Of a stretch of DNA of 47,740 bases, positions 7,620 through 17,381 are shown in pieces; positions within the stretch are counted from its first letter, which is position 1; the number at the start of each line of letters is the position of its first letter. Both the position numbers and the translations under genes were made by a program. This DNA comes from Rugosibacter sp. (GTDB lineage Bacteria > Pseudomonadota > Gammaproteobacteria > Burkholderiales > Rhodocyclaceae). The notes beneath the pieces are model-generated. The model was not told the origin of the DNA. It did no database searches and was given only the letters and a program-made list of their open reading frames with translations. The stretch lies in the NCBI GenBank assembly GCA_030645365.1, contig JAUSMB010000001.1:1-47740 (forward strand), given 5' to 3'.

Positions 7620-8977
7620 GCGTGATCTCCGCTGCATGGCACGGTCAGCACCGGCGCAAAGCCGCCACCGGGCGTGCGAAAGTTAGTGGTCTGCCCCGCC
7701 CACAGCCGCGCAGCAATCAGCTGCACATTTCCGGCATACACGTAGTTGCGCAAATCAATTTTTAGCTCAACCGACGTCTCACCTATCTGTAACATGCGTT
7801 GCGATGGCGGCACCAGCGCTTGGGCAACATAGTCACCGGCCAGCACCTCATCGAAAACGCGCTTGGTGATCTTGTCGCCACGATAGGCCGCCTTGGCGCC
7901 ATAGCCTGCGGCTGGCTTGAAAAACAATTGCCGACGCCGCGCCCAGAAGTCTGCCGAACGTTCTGCTGTCACCTGCTCCGTGTACGGAATACCCGCAGCC
8001 AGCACGCCGCGAGTCACCTCATCGACACCCCAGGACGCCAATAGGCCAGTGTCGGAGAGCGCAACGAGATTGCGTTTGTCAGCATACAGCGCATGCGCGC
8101 GCGGATGCGGCGTAATCACTACAGCATCAGCCAGATAGGCTGCGCGCAACGCGGCGCTGGCAGGCTCACTGAGAGAGAAATCCGTCAGCCGGTTGTAGAT
8201 CAGATCGATTTTTTTCGTCCCATGCCACAGCGCATCGTCGCGAAAGGCCAGTTCAACTGGATCACAAATCACCGCCTCAATGCCCGCCTGCGCGAACAGC
8301 CGCTGGAACAATAAAAATTCCGGATAGAGGTATTGCAAAGGCGGCGCAAGATCGACGATGGCGATTGTCCTTGGTAACGCATTCGTCGAAATGTTATGCG
8401 CAGCGGTATCCAGTCGGACGGCGCTGGTGACACGGTGATTAGTGCGGCAATTAGTGCGACAATCAGCCTGCCATTCCGCGCGAAACATGTCGAGAAACAT
8501 CTGCTCCGGCGTGGCATGTGCCAAATCCCCTGGCAACAAGGCTTCCACATCCTTGCAGCAGGCTTTTTGCGCACGCGCGAGCAGCGCATTGAGCAAGCCG
8601 CCACCGGCATTCGTGTTGATCTCTATCAGTTGCGGCCCCGTGCGTCCCACATGAAAATCGTAGCCCAGAAACACGCCACGCGCCGTCGGTTGATGGCGGG
8701 CAATATCAGGCGCATGACTCAATACATGCGCCTGATACGCGGGCATGGCCACCACCTGTTCGATAGCCGTAATCAGCGCTGCCATCTGCCGAATATGTTC
8801 ATCGCCCACAAAGACCACGGAACTGGAAAACAAATGCGGCCGCTGTGCCATGACCAGCTCATTAAAACCCTGGCTGACACGTTCCAGCTCATTGTTCAAC
8901 AGTACTCGATCGAGTGATTCGCAATGACACCCAGTATTGAGCCGATCCGCCAGGGCAATGCAGGCATGTGTAGTCAT
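7616..8977 (-). CDS. Conserved unknown protein, ATP-grasp-like, in Moco operon
   Basis: 453-residue protein of no recognised function. An ELN-type motif (LIEINTNAGGGLLNALL, 118-134) precedes a lysine/glycine-rich block (FFKPAAGYGAKAAYRG, 353-368) and a C-terminal core (DLRNYVYAGNVQLIAARL, then RTPGGGFAP). This arrangement is reminiscent of glutathionylspermidine-synthase-like or circularly permuted ATP-grasp ligases, and the family assignment is inference. Residues 171-200 look inserted: they include a CRTN-CRTN tandem duplication and a degenerate dispersed repeat. It overlaps yoaA and mobB by 4 bases each, so co-translation with mobB-moeA suggests a link to molybdenum enzyme assembly. Confidence 0.88.
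   Translation of the reverse strand: MTTHACIALADRLNTGCHCESLDRVLLNNELERVSQGFNELVMAQRPHLFSSSVVFVGDEHIRQMAALITAIEQVVAMPAYQAHVLSHAPDIARHQPTARGVFLGYDFHVGRTGPQLIEINTNAGGGLLNALLARAQKACCKDVEALLPGDLAHATPEQMFLDMFRAEWQADCRTNCRTNHRVTSAVRLDTAAHNISTNALPRTIAIVDLAPPLQYLYPEFLLFQRLFAQAGIEAVICDPVELAFRDDALWHGTKKIDLIYNRLTDFSLSEPASAALRAAYLADAVVITPHPRAHALYADKRNLVALSDTGLLASWGVDEVTRGVLAAGIPYTEQVTAERSADFWARRRQLFFKPAAGYGAKAAYRGDKITKRVFDEVLAGDYVAQALVPPSQRMLQIGETSVELKIDLRNYVYAGNVQLIAARLWAGQTTNFRTPGGGFAPVLTVPCSGDHA
8412..8435 (-). repeat. Degenerate dispersed repeat, copy 4 (inside ATP-grasp-like gene)
   Basis: Plus strand reads AGTC, four extra bases, then GGCGCTGGTGACACGG, so the 3' half matches the repeat core almost exactly. 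It is translated in a different frame (HRVTSAVRL) from the KVGAGDTA copies. Confidence 0.6.
8439..8462 (+). repeat. Two-copy 12-bp tandem repeat
   Basis: TTAGTGCGGCAA (8439-8450) is followed directly by TTAGTGCGACAA (8451-8462), in frame within the ATP-grasp-like gene, producing CRTNCRTN. It lies beside the degenerate dispersed repeat. Confidence 0.8.
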
Positions 8978-10926
8978 GAGGCTGATTTTACCGGCTGCGC
9001 GAAAAACTTCTCGACATCAACAATATCGCGCGTACGGCGCATCGGTGGCAACGAGCGCCAGATGGTTTTGCCATACGGCTTGCCAGTCAGACGCGGATCA
9101 CAAATCATCAGCACGCCGCGGTCTGCCTCATCGCGGATCAGGCGACCCGCACCCTGCTTCATGCTGATAACCGTCTGCGGCAATTGATAAGTCATAAAAG
9201 CATTCTCCCCCGCTTGACGCAGGCTTTCAATGCGAGCGGCGAGTACCGGATCATCGGGCGGCGCAAACGGCAGCTTATCAATCACCACCAGCGAGAGCGC
9301 TTCGCCGCGTACATCCACACCTTCCCAAAAACTCACGCTGGCGACAAGAATCGCGTTACCGAGAAAACGAAAACGTTCCAGCAGCTCCGTTTTTGAACCC
9401 TCGCCCTGCATGAGCAAAGGCAAATCGAGTGCTTCTTTTTGTAGTTTCTCTTGCAATAATTCGCGAATTCGCCGCATCGCGCGAAGCGAAGTGCACAACA
9501 CAAACGTGCGCCCCCCCGCCGCGCGAATGGCTGGCCAAGCAGCTTCGGCCACGGCTTCCTGATACAAGGCGCTGTTCGGGTCTGGCATGCCAGGCGGTGC
9601 GTACAGCAAACCATGAAGGGCGTAATCAAACGGACTGCCCCACACCACGGTTTCGGCGTCATGCAAGCCAAGCGCATCGCAATAGTGCGAAAAATTCTGC
9701 CCCACTGCCAGCGTGGCAGAAGCAAAAATCCATGCACGAGGATGACCTTCCATCTGGCGGCGGAAAATCGGCGCAATATCCAATGGCGTCACATTCAGCG
9801 ATAAAGCGTGTGAATACACTTCGAGCCACTTAACGACCGATCCGCCTGATTCTGCCGCCTCGCCTTTTTGCCAACGCGTCAAGCGCTGCACTAACAGCTG
9901 CGTCCGCTCCAGGCAATTCGCCAAGCCCTCCCCACGACCAGACTGGGCTTCGAGGTGTCGGCCTAACTCACGTAAAGCGGTTGTCACCGTCTGTAAAGCA
10001 GAAGAAAAATCTCGCTCGTTTTCTACCTGGCTTGCCGGCAAGCGCAGATTTTCGCCTTTCACGGATAAACGCAGATCACGTGTGGCTTTATCCAGAGACT
10101 GCGCAGCTTCTTGTAACGGTAGATAATCTTTTGCCGAGGTGATGCCTTCGTTACGCGTATCGCGCGACAAATCAATCAACTGCGATGTGGAAAGACTCTC
10201 GCCAAAAAACAGTCCGGCTATTTCAGGCAACTGGTGCGCCTCATCAAAAATGACTGTGTTACATGCAGGCAACAACTCGCCCATGCCTTCATCCTTCAGC
10301 ATCACATCAGCAAAAAACAGATGGTGATTGACTACCACGACATCGGCCATTTGTGCATTTTGGCGGGCCGTCAAAACAAAGCACTGCTTGACGTTGGGGC
10401 ATTCCTGCCCCAGACAGTTTTCGCGCGTCGATGTGGCCACATGCCAGGCTGCCGACTCTTCGGGAACATCAACGCATTCGGCTTTGTCCCCCGTTTTGGT
10501 GCGCTCTGCAAAGCGGACAATTTTGCGCAGATGACCCGCTTCTTCACGAGATGCCAGGCGCCCGGTGCTCATCGCACGCTCAAGATGATATGGGCAGACA
10601 TAGTTCGCGCGGCCCTTTAATAGCGCGATTGATGCGCCCACTTTCAGCGCCGCCCGCACTGCGGGTAAATCACGATTGAACAATTGATCTTGTAAAGTTT
10701 TTGTCCCCGTTGAAATAATGACTTTGCCGCCTGACAGCAATGCCGGAACAAGATATGCAAAGGTTTTGCCGGTGCCTGTACCGGCTTCTGCCACCAGTAC
10801 GGCATTGCCTGCAATGGCCAAAGCAATGCGCTGCGCCATTTCCAGCTGCTGCGGGCGAACGCGAAATCCTTCAACCGCTTGAGCAAGCGGTCCTTCAAGG
10901 GCAAAAATAGGATCAAGAACTGACAT
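8974..10926 (-). CDS. yoaA: DinG/YoaA-type ATP-dependent DNA helicase (XPD-like, Fe-S)
   Basis: Superfamily 2 helicase of about 650 residues. Walker A is EAGTGTGKT (47-55) and the DEAH box is at 228-231. An Fe-S cluster is implied by C111, C171, C176 and C182 (YVCPYHLE, CLGQECPNVKQC). The C-terminal motifs are VLCTSLRAMRR, SFWEGVDVRGEALSLVVIDKLPF and QGAGRLIRDEADRGV. The motif string matches E. coli YoaA more closely than DinG. In E. coli YoaA works with the HolC clamp-loader subunit at stalled forks. The start at 10926 resembles the family N-terminus; 10959 is an in-frame alternative. The gene begins the Moco operon and is divergent from katG. Confidence 0.93.
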   Translation of the reverse strand: MSVLDPIFALEGPLAQAVEGFRVRPQQLEMAQRIALAIAGNAVLVAEAGTGTGKTFAYLVPALLSGGKVIISTGTKTLQDQLFNRDLPAVRAALKVGASIALLKGRANYVCPYHLERAMSTGRLASREEAGHLRKIVRFAERTKTGDKAECVDVPEESAAWHVATSTRENCLGQECPNVKQCFVLTARQNAQMADVVVVNHHLFFADVMLKDEGMGELLPACNTVIFDEAHQLPEIAGLFFGESLSTSQLIDLSRDTRNEGITSAKDYLPLQEAAQSLDKATRDLRLSVKGENLRLPASQVENERDFSSALQTVTTALRELGRHLEAQSGRGEGLANCLERTQLLVQRLTRWQKGEAAESGGSVVKWLEVYSHALSLNVTPLDIAPIFRRQMEGHPRAWIFASATLAVGQNFSHYCDALGLHDAETVVWGSPFDYALHGLLYAPPGMPDPNSALYQEAVAEAAWPAIRAAGGRTFVLCTSLRAMRRIRELLQEKLQKEALDLPLLMQGEGSKTELLERFRFLGNAILVASVSFWEGVDVRGEALSLVVIDKLPFAPPDDPVLAARIESLRQAGENAFMTYQLPQTVISMKQGAGRLIRDEADRGVLMICDPRLTGKPYGKTIWRSLPPMRRTRDIVDVEKFFAQPVKSAS

Positions 10927-10981
10927 GGTGGGCGCGGCATGGTAGCACGCCAGAAACATCAGCCCTGGCGAAAATCAAACG

Positions 10982-11018
10982 ATAGTTATCACCTATCGAA
11001 TAAGTAAATAAAATCAAT
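10982..11018 (+). promoter_or_regulatory. OxyR-type operator upstream of katG
   Basis: 10982-10996 reads ATAGTTATCACCTAT, an exact fit to the OxyR half-operator ATAG-N7-CTAT including the internal T and A. After 7 bases, 11004-11018 is a weaker second half-operator that keeps T, A, T, A, C, A and T at the consensus places. The site abuts the predicted -35 hexamer of katG, as expected for activation by oxidised OxyR. Confidence 0.8.
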
Positions 11019-11047
11019 TTGATAAATTAAATAACGACTCCTATCAT
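11019..11047 (+). promoter_or_regulatory. Sigma70-like katG promoter
   Basis: TTGATA (-35, 11019-11024) and TATCAT (-10, 11042-11047) are separated by 17 bases. Transcription would start near 11054, giving a leader of about 130 bases with a short ORF. Confidence 0.7.
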
Positions 11048-11058
11048 CCATCCTGTAG

Positions 11059-13356
<2,298 letters not shown>

Positions 13357-13408
13357 CCCTGAAAGATGGCTTGAAGTCCTGAAGCAACCTGGATTTTCAG
13401 GAAATGCA

Positions 13409-13445
13409 AAGCCCGACATGGCGCATCCCATGTCGGGCTTTTTTT
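13409..13445 (+). terminator. Rho-independent terminator of katG
   Basis: AAGCCCGACATGG (13409-13421) pairs with CCATGTCGGGCTT (13428-13440) and is followed by TTTTT, about 50 bases after the katG stop. Confidence 0.93.
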
Positions 13446-13458
13446 ATACCGCGCATCA

Positions 13459-13482
13459 AAAAGTCGGCGCTGGTGGTACGGC
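13459..13482 (-). repeat. Dispersed 24-bp repeat, copy 5 (intergenic)
   Basis: 23 of 24 positions match. It lies between the katG terminator and the stop codon of the convergent Rieske protein gene. Confidence 0.85.
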
Positions 13483-13491
13483 GAATAAGGC

Positions 13492-13866
13492 TTAAACCTC
13501 AGGCATGTCAACGAACACAGCACCCTCTTTCTCGACTGCCGTAAAAACAGGAACTGGCGCCGGCTTCTTGCCCATGCCGATCACGCCGTGCATAAACTTG
13601 GGCATGGGGATGCCGAGAAAGGAATTCGCCCAGTTGATGTTCTTTCCCGTGCACACATCGAAACGCGAGCCATGCCAGGGGCATTGGATCGCACCATCAA
13701 CCACTTTGCCGCCTTTCATGGACAAACCCAGATGCGTACATTTGCTGGAAATCGCGCAAACCTTTCCCTGCACACGCGTTAAGAGTACGGACTGTCCATT
13801 GGCCTGCACCGCATGCAGTTGCGCTTCTTTAACATCATTTGATCCAGCGACTTTGATTCGTTTCAT
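13492..13866 (-). CDS. Rieske [2Fe-2S] ferredoxin-like protein
   Basis: 124-residue small electron carrier. The Rieske cluster ligands are C-T-H (SSKCTHLGL) and C-P-W-H (IQCPWHGSRFD). The basic N-terminus MKRIKVAGSNDVKEAQLHAV resembles dioxygenase-type or NirD-like ferredoxins. The start at 13866 follows CAGGAGAAGTTC. No oxygenase or reductase partner is adjacent, so its redox partner is unknown. Confidence 0.9.
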   Translation of the reverse strand: MKRIKVAGSNDVKEAQLHAVQANGQSVLLTRVQGKVCAISSKCTHLGLSMKGGKVVDGAIQCPWHGSRFDVCTGKNINWANSFLGIPMPKFMHGVIGMGKKPAPVPVFTAVEKEGAVFVDMPEV

Positions 13867-13931
13867 GAACTTCTCCTGAGGGTTGTTGAACAACTAAGAG
13901 CCATCAACGTTTGATGAGCAACACAAATCCG

Positions 13932-14330
13932 TTACACCGAAACGGGTACCACGGCCATGGTACACCGCGAAACACATATTGGCTTATTGTCTTCATCAAC
14001 AATCCGTATGTCCCAAACCTGCGTGCGGCGGCCAATATGCATCGGCGTAGCCGTTGCTGTCACCATACCATCACGCTTGCCACGCAAATGGTTCGCATTG
14101 ATCTCCAGGCCTACGGCAGTTTCCTTGCTCGGATCAAGATTCAAGCAGGCCGCAACAGAGGCGACTGTTTCAGCCAGTACAACGGATGCGCCACCGTGCA
14201 TCAACCCAAAGGGCTGATGCACTTTAGGGCCAACCGGCATCGTTGCTACCACGCGGCTTTTCGTCTGCTCGATCAGCTTGATATCCAGTGTCGTCAACAA
14301 AGTTTGCTGGGTTGTAGAAAAATCATTCAT
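13932..14330 (-). CDS. Hotdog-fold thioesterase (PaaI/YdiI-like)
   Basis: 132-residue acyl-CoA thioesterase. HQPFGLMHGGASVVLAETVA is the hotdog helix with the family's HGG and catalytic acidic residue, and VGLEINANHLRG and PMHIGRRTQVWDIRIVDE follow as in E. coli YdiI/MenI. YdiI cleaves 1,4-dihydroxy-2-naphthoyl-CoA and other aryl/acyl-CoAs, but no menaquinone genes are nearby, so the substrate is left open. The start at 14330 has AGAGAGGATCG upstream. Confidence 0.9.
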   Translation of the reverse strand: MNDFSTTQQTLLTTLDIKLIEQTKSRVVATMPVGPKVHQPFGLMHGGASVVLAETVASVAACLNLDPSKETAVGLEINANHLRGKRDGMVTATATPMHIGRRTQVWDIRIVDEDNKPICVSRCTMAVVPVSV

Positions 14331-14448
14331 AAATCGATCCTCTCTGTAACTAATGGATGTAACACAACGGCCCAGCCTCACGTATCTCACAAAATATCCA
14401 TCGGTTCATGCTACACGAGGATTAAATTCAGGCATGAGTGGAATAGGC

Positions 14449-14487
14449 AAAAAAAAACCTGCAAAGCAGTGCTTTTTGCAGGTTTTT
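14449..14487 (-). terminator. Terminator downstream of tRNA-Asp
   Basis: On the minus strand AAAACCTGCAAA pairs with TTTGCAGGTTTT and runs into a stretch of nine T residues, about 10 bases beyond the tRNA 3' end. Confidence 0.9.
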
Positions 14488-14497
14488 ATTGCATTTT

Positions 14498-14574
14498 TGG
14501 CGGAGCGGACGAGACTCGAACTCGCGACCCCCGGCGTGACAGGCCGGTATTCTAACCAACTGAACTACCGCTCC
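14498..14574 (-). tRNA. tRNA-Asp (anticodon GTC)
   Basis: 77-base cloverleaf. The acceptor GGAGCGG pairs with CCGCTCC, the discriminator is G, and CCA is encoded. The D-arm is GTTCAGTTGGTTAGAAT, the anticodon arm CCGGC-CTGTCAC-GCCGG with GTC, and the T-arm GCGAG-TTCGAGT-CTCGT. It is nearly identical to E. coli tRNA-Asp. Confidence 0.98.
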
Positions 14575-14831
14575 GCAGCGGAAGGCGCGAATTATTCCAC
14601 AACACCTGGACAAGTGCAAGAAAAAGCACGCATTCCATACAAAAAAATCATCTGACACGTTGATGGCCATGAATTCGACGGTGCAGTCCTTGATCAGTCG
14701 TTGCGAAGCGTCAATCGAAATCGCTGAAAAAGTCGCTATCGCCCCGGCGGGCATATAGGGCACACGATAAACCGGCTCTTAAACTGAAATGCCTATTGCC
14801 CGCATTGTATGCATCGTATACACGGCTTAAT

Positions 14832-15290
14832 TTATTGGTAGATTTCCCCTTGATGCTGTAGCCACCCTGAAGGATGTGATCCTTGCGGATCTTTGTGCGT
14901 CCAATGCAAAACACCGCCCCTTGCAGTCCATTCGTACTTGCCATGAAATTGAATCGGATCACCTTCACTCAAGCTGCGAATGCGCGGGGCAAGATCAATA
15001 TTATGAGCAATCAACAGGGTTTTCCCCGTCGCCAATTTGATGATGAATTTCTGATGTCGGCTGCCCTGATTGTCGTCCGGTAGCAGCTTGACGACCACCC
15101 CCTGACCCGACACTTGCACGTTACTTTTTTTGTTTGCAATCGCATTATCAATCGTTGCCGCAGCGGTAGCTTCACTCTGCCTGGAGGCAGAAGATGGCGC
15201 TTCGATCTGTACCGCTTCATGGCGAGGCTGATGATCGAAATAGACATAGCCCGCAAACACCATAGCGGCAACAAGCAGAATCTTTCGCAT
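14832..15290 (-). CDS. DUF3465-family secreted/anchored protein
   Basis: 152-residue protein. The N-terminus (MRKILLVAAMVFAGYVYFDH) is a signal peptide or single anchor, followed by a low-complexity linker. A compact domain follows with GVVVKLLPDDNQGSRHQKFI, LLIAHNIDLAPRI, GDPIQFHGKYEWTARGGVLH and WTHKDPQGSHPSGWLQHQG, the pattern of DUF3465. The function is unknown; the domain looks like a small OB-type beta barrel with conserved His/Trp residues. The start at 15290 follows AGAGGAGTTGTTC. Confidence 0.85.
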   Translation of the reverse strand: MRKILLVAAMVFAGYVYFDHQPRHEAVQIEAPSSASRQSEATAAATIDNAIANKKSNVQVSGQGVVVKLLPDDNQGSRHQKFIIKLATGKTLLIAHNIDLAPRIRSLSEGDPIQFHGKYEWTARGGVLHWTHKDPQGSHPSGWLQHQGEIYQ

Positions 15291-15313
15291 GAACAACTCC
15301 TCTTTTCTGGAAC

Positions 15314-15715
15314 CTACGCCGAGAACGCCAGAAATAGCCCAGCCAGCGCGACTATTGCGGCCAAACACATCGCTGAACTTAGCCACAACAACCGCACCCG
15401 ATTGTTTTCAATGCGCTGAATCAGCTGCGTATTCTGCTCGGCGAGTTCCTTAATAAGCTCAGAAGATGCGAGCATTTGACTGTGCAGGTCCGCCACTGTC
15501 GCCTCTATTGCGGTGGCACGGGCGTCCAAATTGGCCAGGGTTTGCAGCTCGGATGCGGCAAAAGGCTGCGGATTTGACTCAGAAACCTTTTGCGAAGAGG
15601 ATTTCTTGGCCACGGCATTCCACAACTTTTTGGCGCCATCCACCACCTTGGGCGCGTTGCTGATGCACTGAGCCCATGGAACACTGCTTAGTACTGAGAG
15701 CCAACCGATTGCCAT
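15314..15715 (-). CDS. Small coiled-coil protein with C-terminal membrane anchor
   Basis: 133-residue protein of unknown function. The N-terminal segment (MAIGWLSVLSSVPWAQCISN, then KVVDGAKKLWNAVAKK) is followed by a Ser-rich linker. A heptad-like helix spans about residues 55-100 (ELQTLANLDARATAIEATVA and on), and one transmembrane helix (LLWLSSAMCLAAIVALAGLF) ends the chain. It resembles uncharacterised betaproteobacterial tail-anchored proteins. It is 23 bases upstream of the DUF3465 gene start, so the two are probably co-transcribed. Confidence 0.8.
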   Translation of the reverse strand: MAIGWLSVLSSVPWAQCISNAPKVVDGAKKLWNAVAKKSSSQKVSESNPQPFAASELQTLANLDARATAIEATVADLHSQMLASSELIKELAEQNTQLIQRIENNRVRLLWLSSAMCLAAIVALAGLFLAFSA

Positions 15716-15766
15716 AAATATGCTCCTTCGAGAGTGGTAGGGTTTAACATTCTGAGCGCCAACGCA

Positions 15767-15790
15767 AAAAGTCGGCGCTGGTGATACGGC
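15767..15790 (-). repeat. Dispersed 24-bp repeat, copy 6 (intergenic)
   Basis: Perfect consensus match with one extra A (five A residues before GTCGGCG). It lies in the divergent region between the coiled-coil protein gene and the second MBL-fold gene. Confidence 0.9.
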
Positions 15791-15926
15791 GCCTGCATGT
15801 TTGGCTGAACCGGCGCATTCCCTTTACCAAAGCATCGCATCCCATATTACTGACCAAGTCTCCTGATGCTCCGAAAACCGATATGTGAAGTTCCAAGATT
15901 TTTTTCTTAGGCAAGACGCGCTAGGG

Positions 15927-15956
15927 TGCCAGTAGTGCAACTGCCAATAGTGCAAC
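15927..15956 (+). repeat. Two 15-bp tandem direct repeats upstream of MBL-fold gene
   Basis: TGCCAGTAGTGCAAC is followed directly by TGCCAATAGTGCAAC (14 of 15 identical), 40 bases before the start at 15997. The spacing and position would suit a regulator's operator, but no motif is recognised. Confidence 0.6.
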
Positions 15957-15996
15957 CAATAGGCGTATCGATCTTCCACTGATAACATTCCGCCCC

Positions 15997-16974
15997 ATGA
16001 AAAATGAACTTATTACTTACACGCAAGGCATCCATGCGTTTGATACGGGTTATCTACGCCCGCAATTAGCGGCAGTGCATCTCATTGTACATAACAGGCG
16101 CGCAGCATTTATTGATACGGGCACTTATGCAACCCTGCCACGTGCGTTAGCTATGCTGGATAGCCTCGGCCTCACGCCAGAGGCAGTAGATTACGTGATG
16201 CTCACGCATATTCATCTCGATCACGCAGGGGGTGCCGGGGTAATGATAGGCGCCTTCCCCAATGCGCAACTAGTGGTGCATCCACGTGGCGCGCGGCACA
16301 TGAGCGAACCGTCAAAGCTGATGGCCGGCGTTGAGGCCGTGTATGGTAAAGAGCGGACTCGGCAACTATATGGCGAATTACAGCCTATCGCTGCCGAGCG
16401 CATTATCGAAGCGCACGACCATACGACGCTGCATCTGGGAGATCGAGCCTTGCTGTGCCTCGACACGCCAGGCCATGCGCGCCACCACATTGCCATTTTC
16501 GATACCCAGTCGAAAGGCGTATTTACCGGCGACACTTTCGGCATCGCTTATCGTGAACTGTCTGTCGGCGGTCGGCCGTTTCTGTTTCCCACTACCACAC
16601 CGTCACAGTTTGATCCGGCAGCGCTGCGCAGCTCAATCGAACGCATCCTAGCGCTGCAACCGGAAGCGGCCTACCTCACGCATTTTGGCCTGCTACCGGA
16701 ACCGCAACGACACGCGGCTACGCTGATGCAGCGGCTGGATGCGTTCGTCAGCATCGCTGAAGATGCCGCCCGAAAAGTCGGCGCTGACAACACGGCGGCG
16801 GATGAACTGGCGGATGAACTTCAGGCGTTAATTGCACCGCCGCTCCGCACCTTTCTCATCGCCGAGGCGCGCGCCCACGACGTAAGCTTAGACGATGATG
16901 AACTCGACACCCTGCTCGACATGGATATTGACCTCAATGCGCAAGGGCTCGCGCTCTGGGCGGCTACCTGCTAA
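15997..16974 (+). CDS. Cytoplasmic metallo-beta-lactamase-fold hydrolase
   Basis: 325-residue MBL-fold protein without signal peptide. The metal ligands are HIHLDH (about 71-76), the His in DTPGHARHH, the Asp in FTGDTFG and the His in YLTHFG. A C-terminal helical tail of about 80 residues carries a translated dispersed repeat (KVGADNTA from residue 260). The core resembles glyoxalase II-like or lactonase-like enzymes; the substrate is unknown. No ribosome-binding site is obvious. Confidence 0.88.
   Translation: MKNELITYTQGIHAFDTGYLRPQLAAVHLIVHNRRAAFIDTGTYATLPRALAMLDSLGLTPEAVDYVMLTHIHLDHAGGAGVMIGAFPNAQLVVHPRGARHMSEPSKLMAGVEAVYGKERTRQLYGELQPIAAERIIEAHDHTTLHLGDRALLCLDTPGHARHHIAIFDTQSKGVFTGDTFGIAYRELSVGGRPFLFPTTTPSQFDPAALRSSIERILALQPEAAYLTHFGLLPEPQRHAATLMQRLDAFVSIAEDAARKVGADNTAADELADELQALIAPPLRTFLIAEARAHDVSLDDDELDTLLDMDIDLNAQGLALWAATC
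16773..16796 (-). repeat. Dispersed 24-bp repeat, copy 7 (inside MBL-fold gene)
   Basis: 20 of 24 positions match. It is read on the plus strand as KVGADNTA in the C-terminal helical tail, the same frame as the MoeA copy. Confidence 0.7.
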
Positions 16975-17004
16975 CCCAAGCGAAGTCGGGTAGCGCGCAA
17001 CCCC

Positions 17005-17013
17005 TGCTATACT
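17005..17013 (+). promoter_or_regulatory. Extended -10 promoter element before the riboswitch
   Basis: TGCTATACT is an extended -10 element (TATACT at 17008-17013). Initiation near 17020 would coincide with the 5' edge of the cobalamin riboswitch. No convincing -35 hexamer is seen. Confidence 0.5.
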
Positions 17014-17020
17014 CCCCGCC

Positions 17021-17214
17021 GTTCGTGGTGTCCGCGCATGCGTCTGCATGCCGGATTAAACGGGAAGCCGGTGCGTGTTATGCCTAATCGCAACAACACA
17101 ATTCCGGCGCTGCCCCCGCAACGGTAAGGAAGTGCGGCTGCCTCACAATGCCACTGGAATGATGTGATTCCGGGAAGGCGAGGCAGCAAGACTTCCAAGC
17201 CCGGAGACCGGCCA
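17021..17214 (+). ncRNA. Cobalamin riboswitch (B12 element)
   Basis: Conserved pieces occur in order: GTTCGTGGTG at the 5' side, GGGAAGCCGGTG, GCGCTGCCCCCGCAACGGTA, CCACTGG, CCGGGAAGGCG, and the B12 box AAGCCCGGAGACCGGCC at 17197-17213. It lies 168 bases before btuB. Adenosylcobalamin binding should lower expression of the btuB operon. No U-tract terminator follows, so control at translation initiation is more likely. Confidence 0.96.
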
Positions 17215-17381
17215 AGAACACACGTATCAGATGCTGCGGGGTGGCCGCGTCGAGTGTGTTGCGTTCTGCTGTTCTAATCAACGTTCAGCTGAAACAGACT
17301 CCTTCGATTTTCTTCCCCCGGTGCCTGATTTTTTGAGCCACCGGCTTGCGGGGACGCACGCCGGAAACAGGGAGTCCCTTC

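Noticed and set aside
14428..14763. Minus-strand open frame of 111 codons
   Set aside because: It reads through tRNA-Asp and its terminator (the VVQLVRIPACHAGGREFESR string is a common tRNA artefact) and has no ribosome-binding site.
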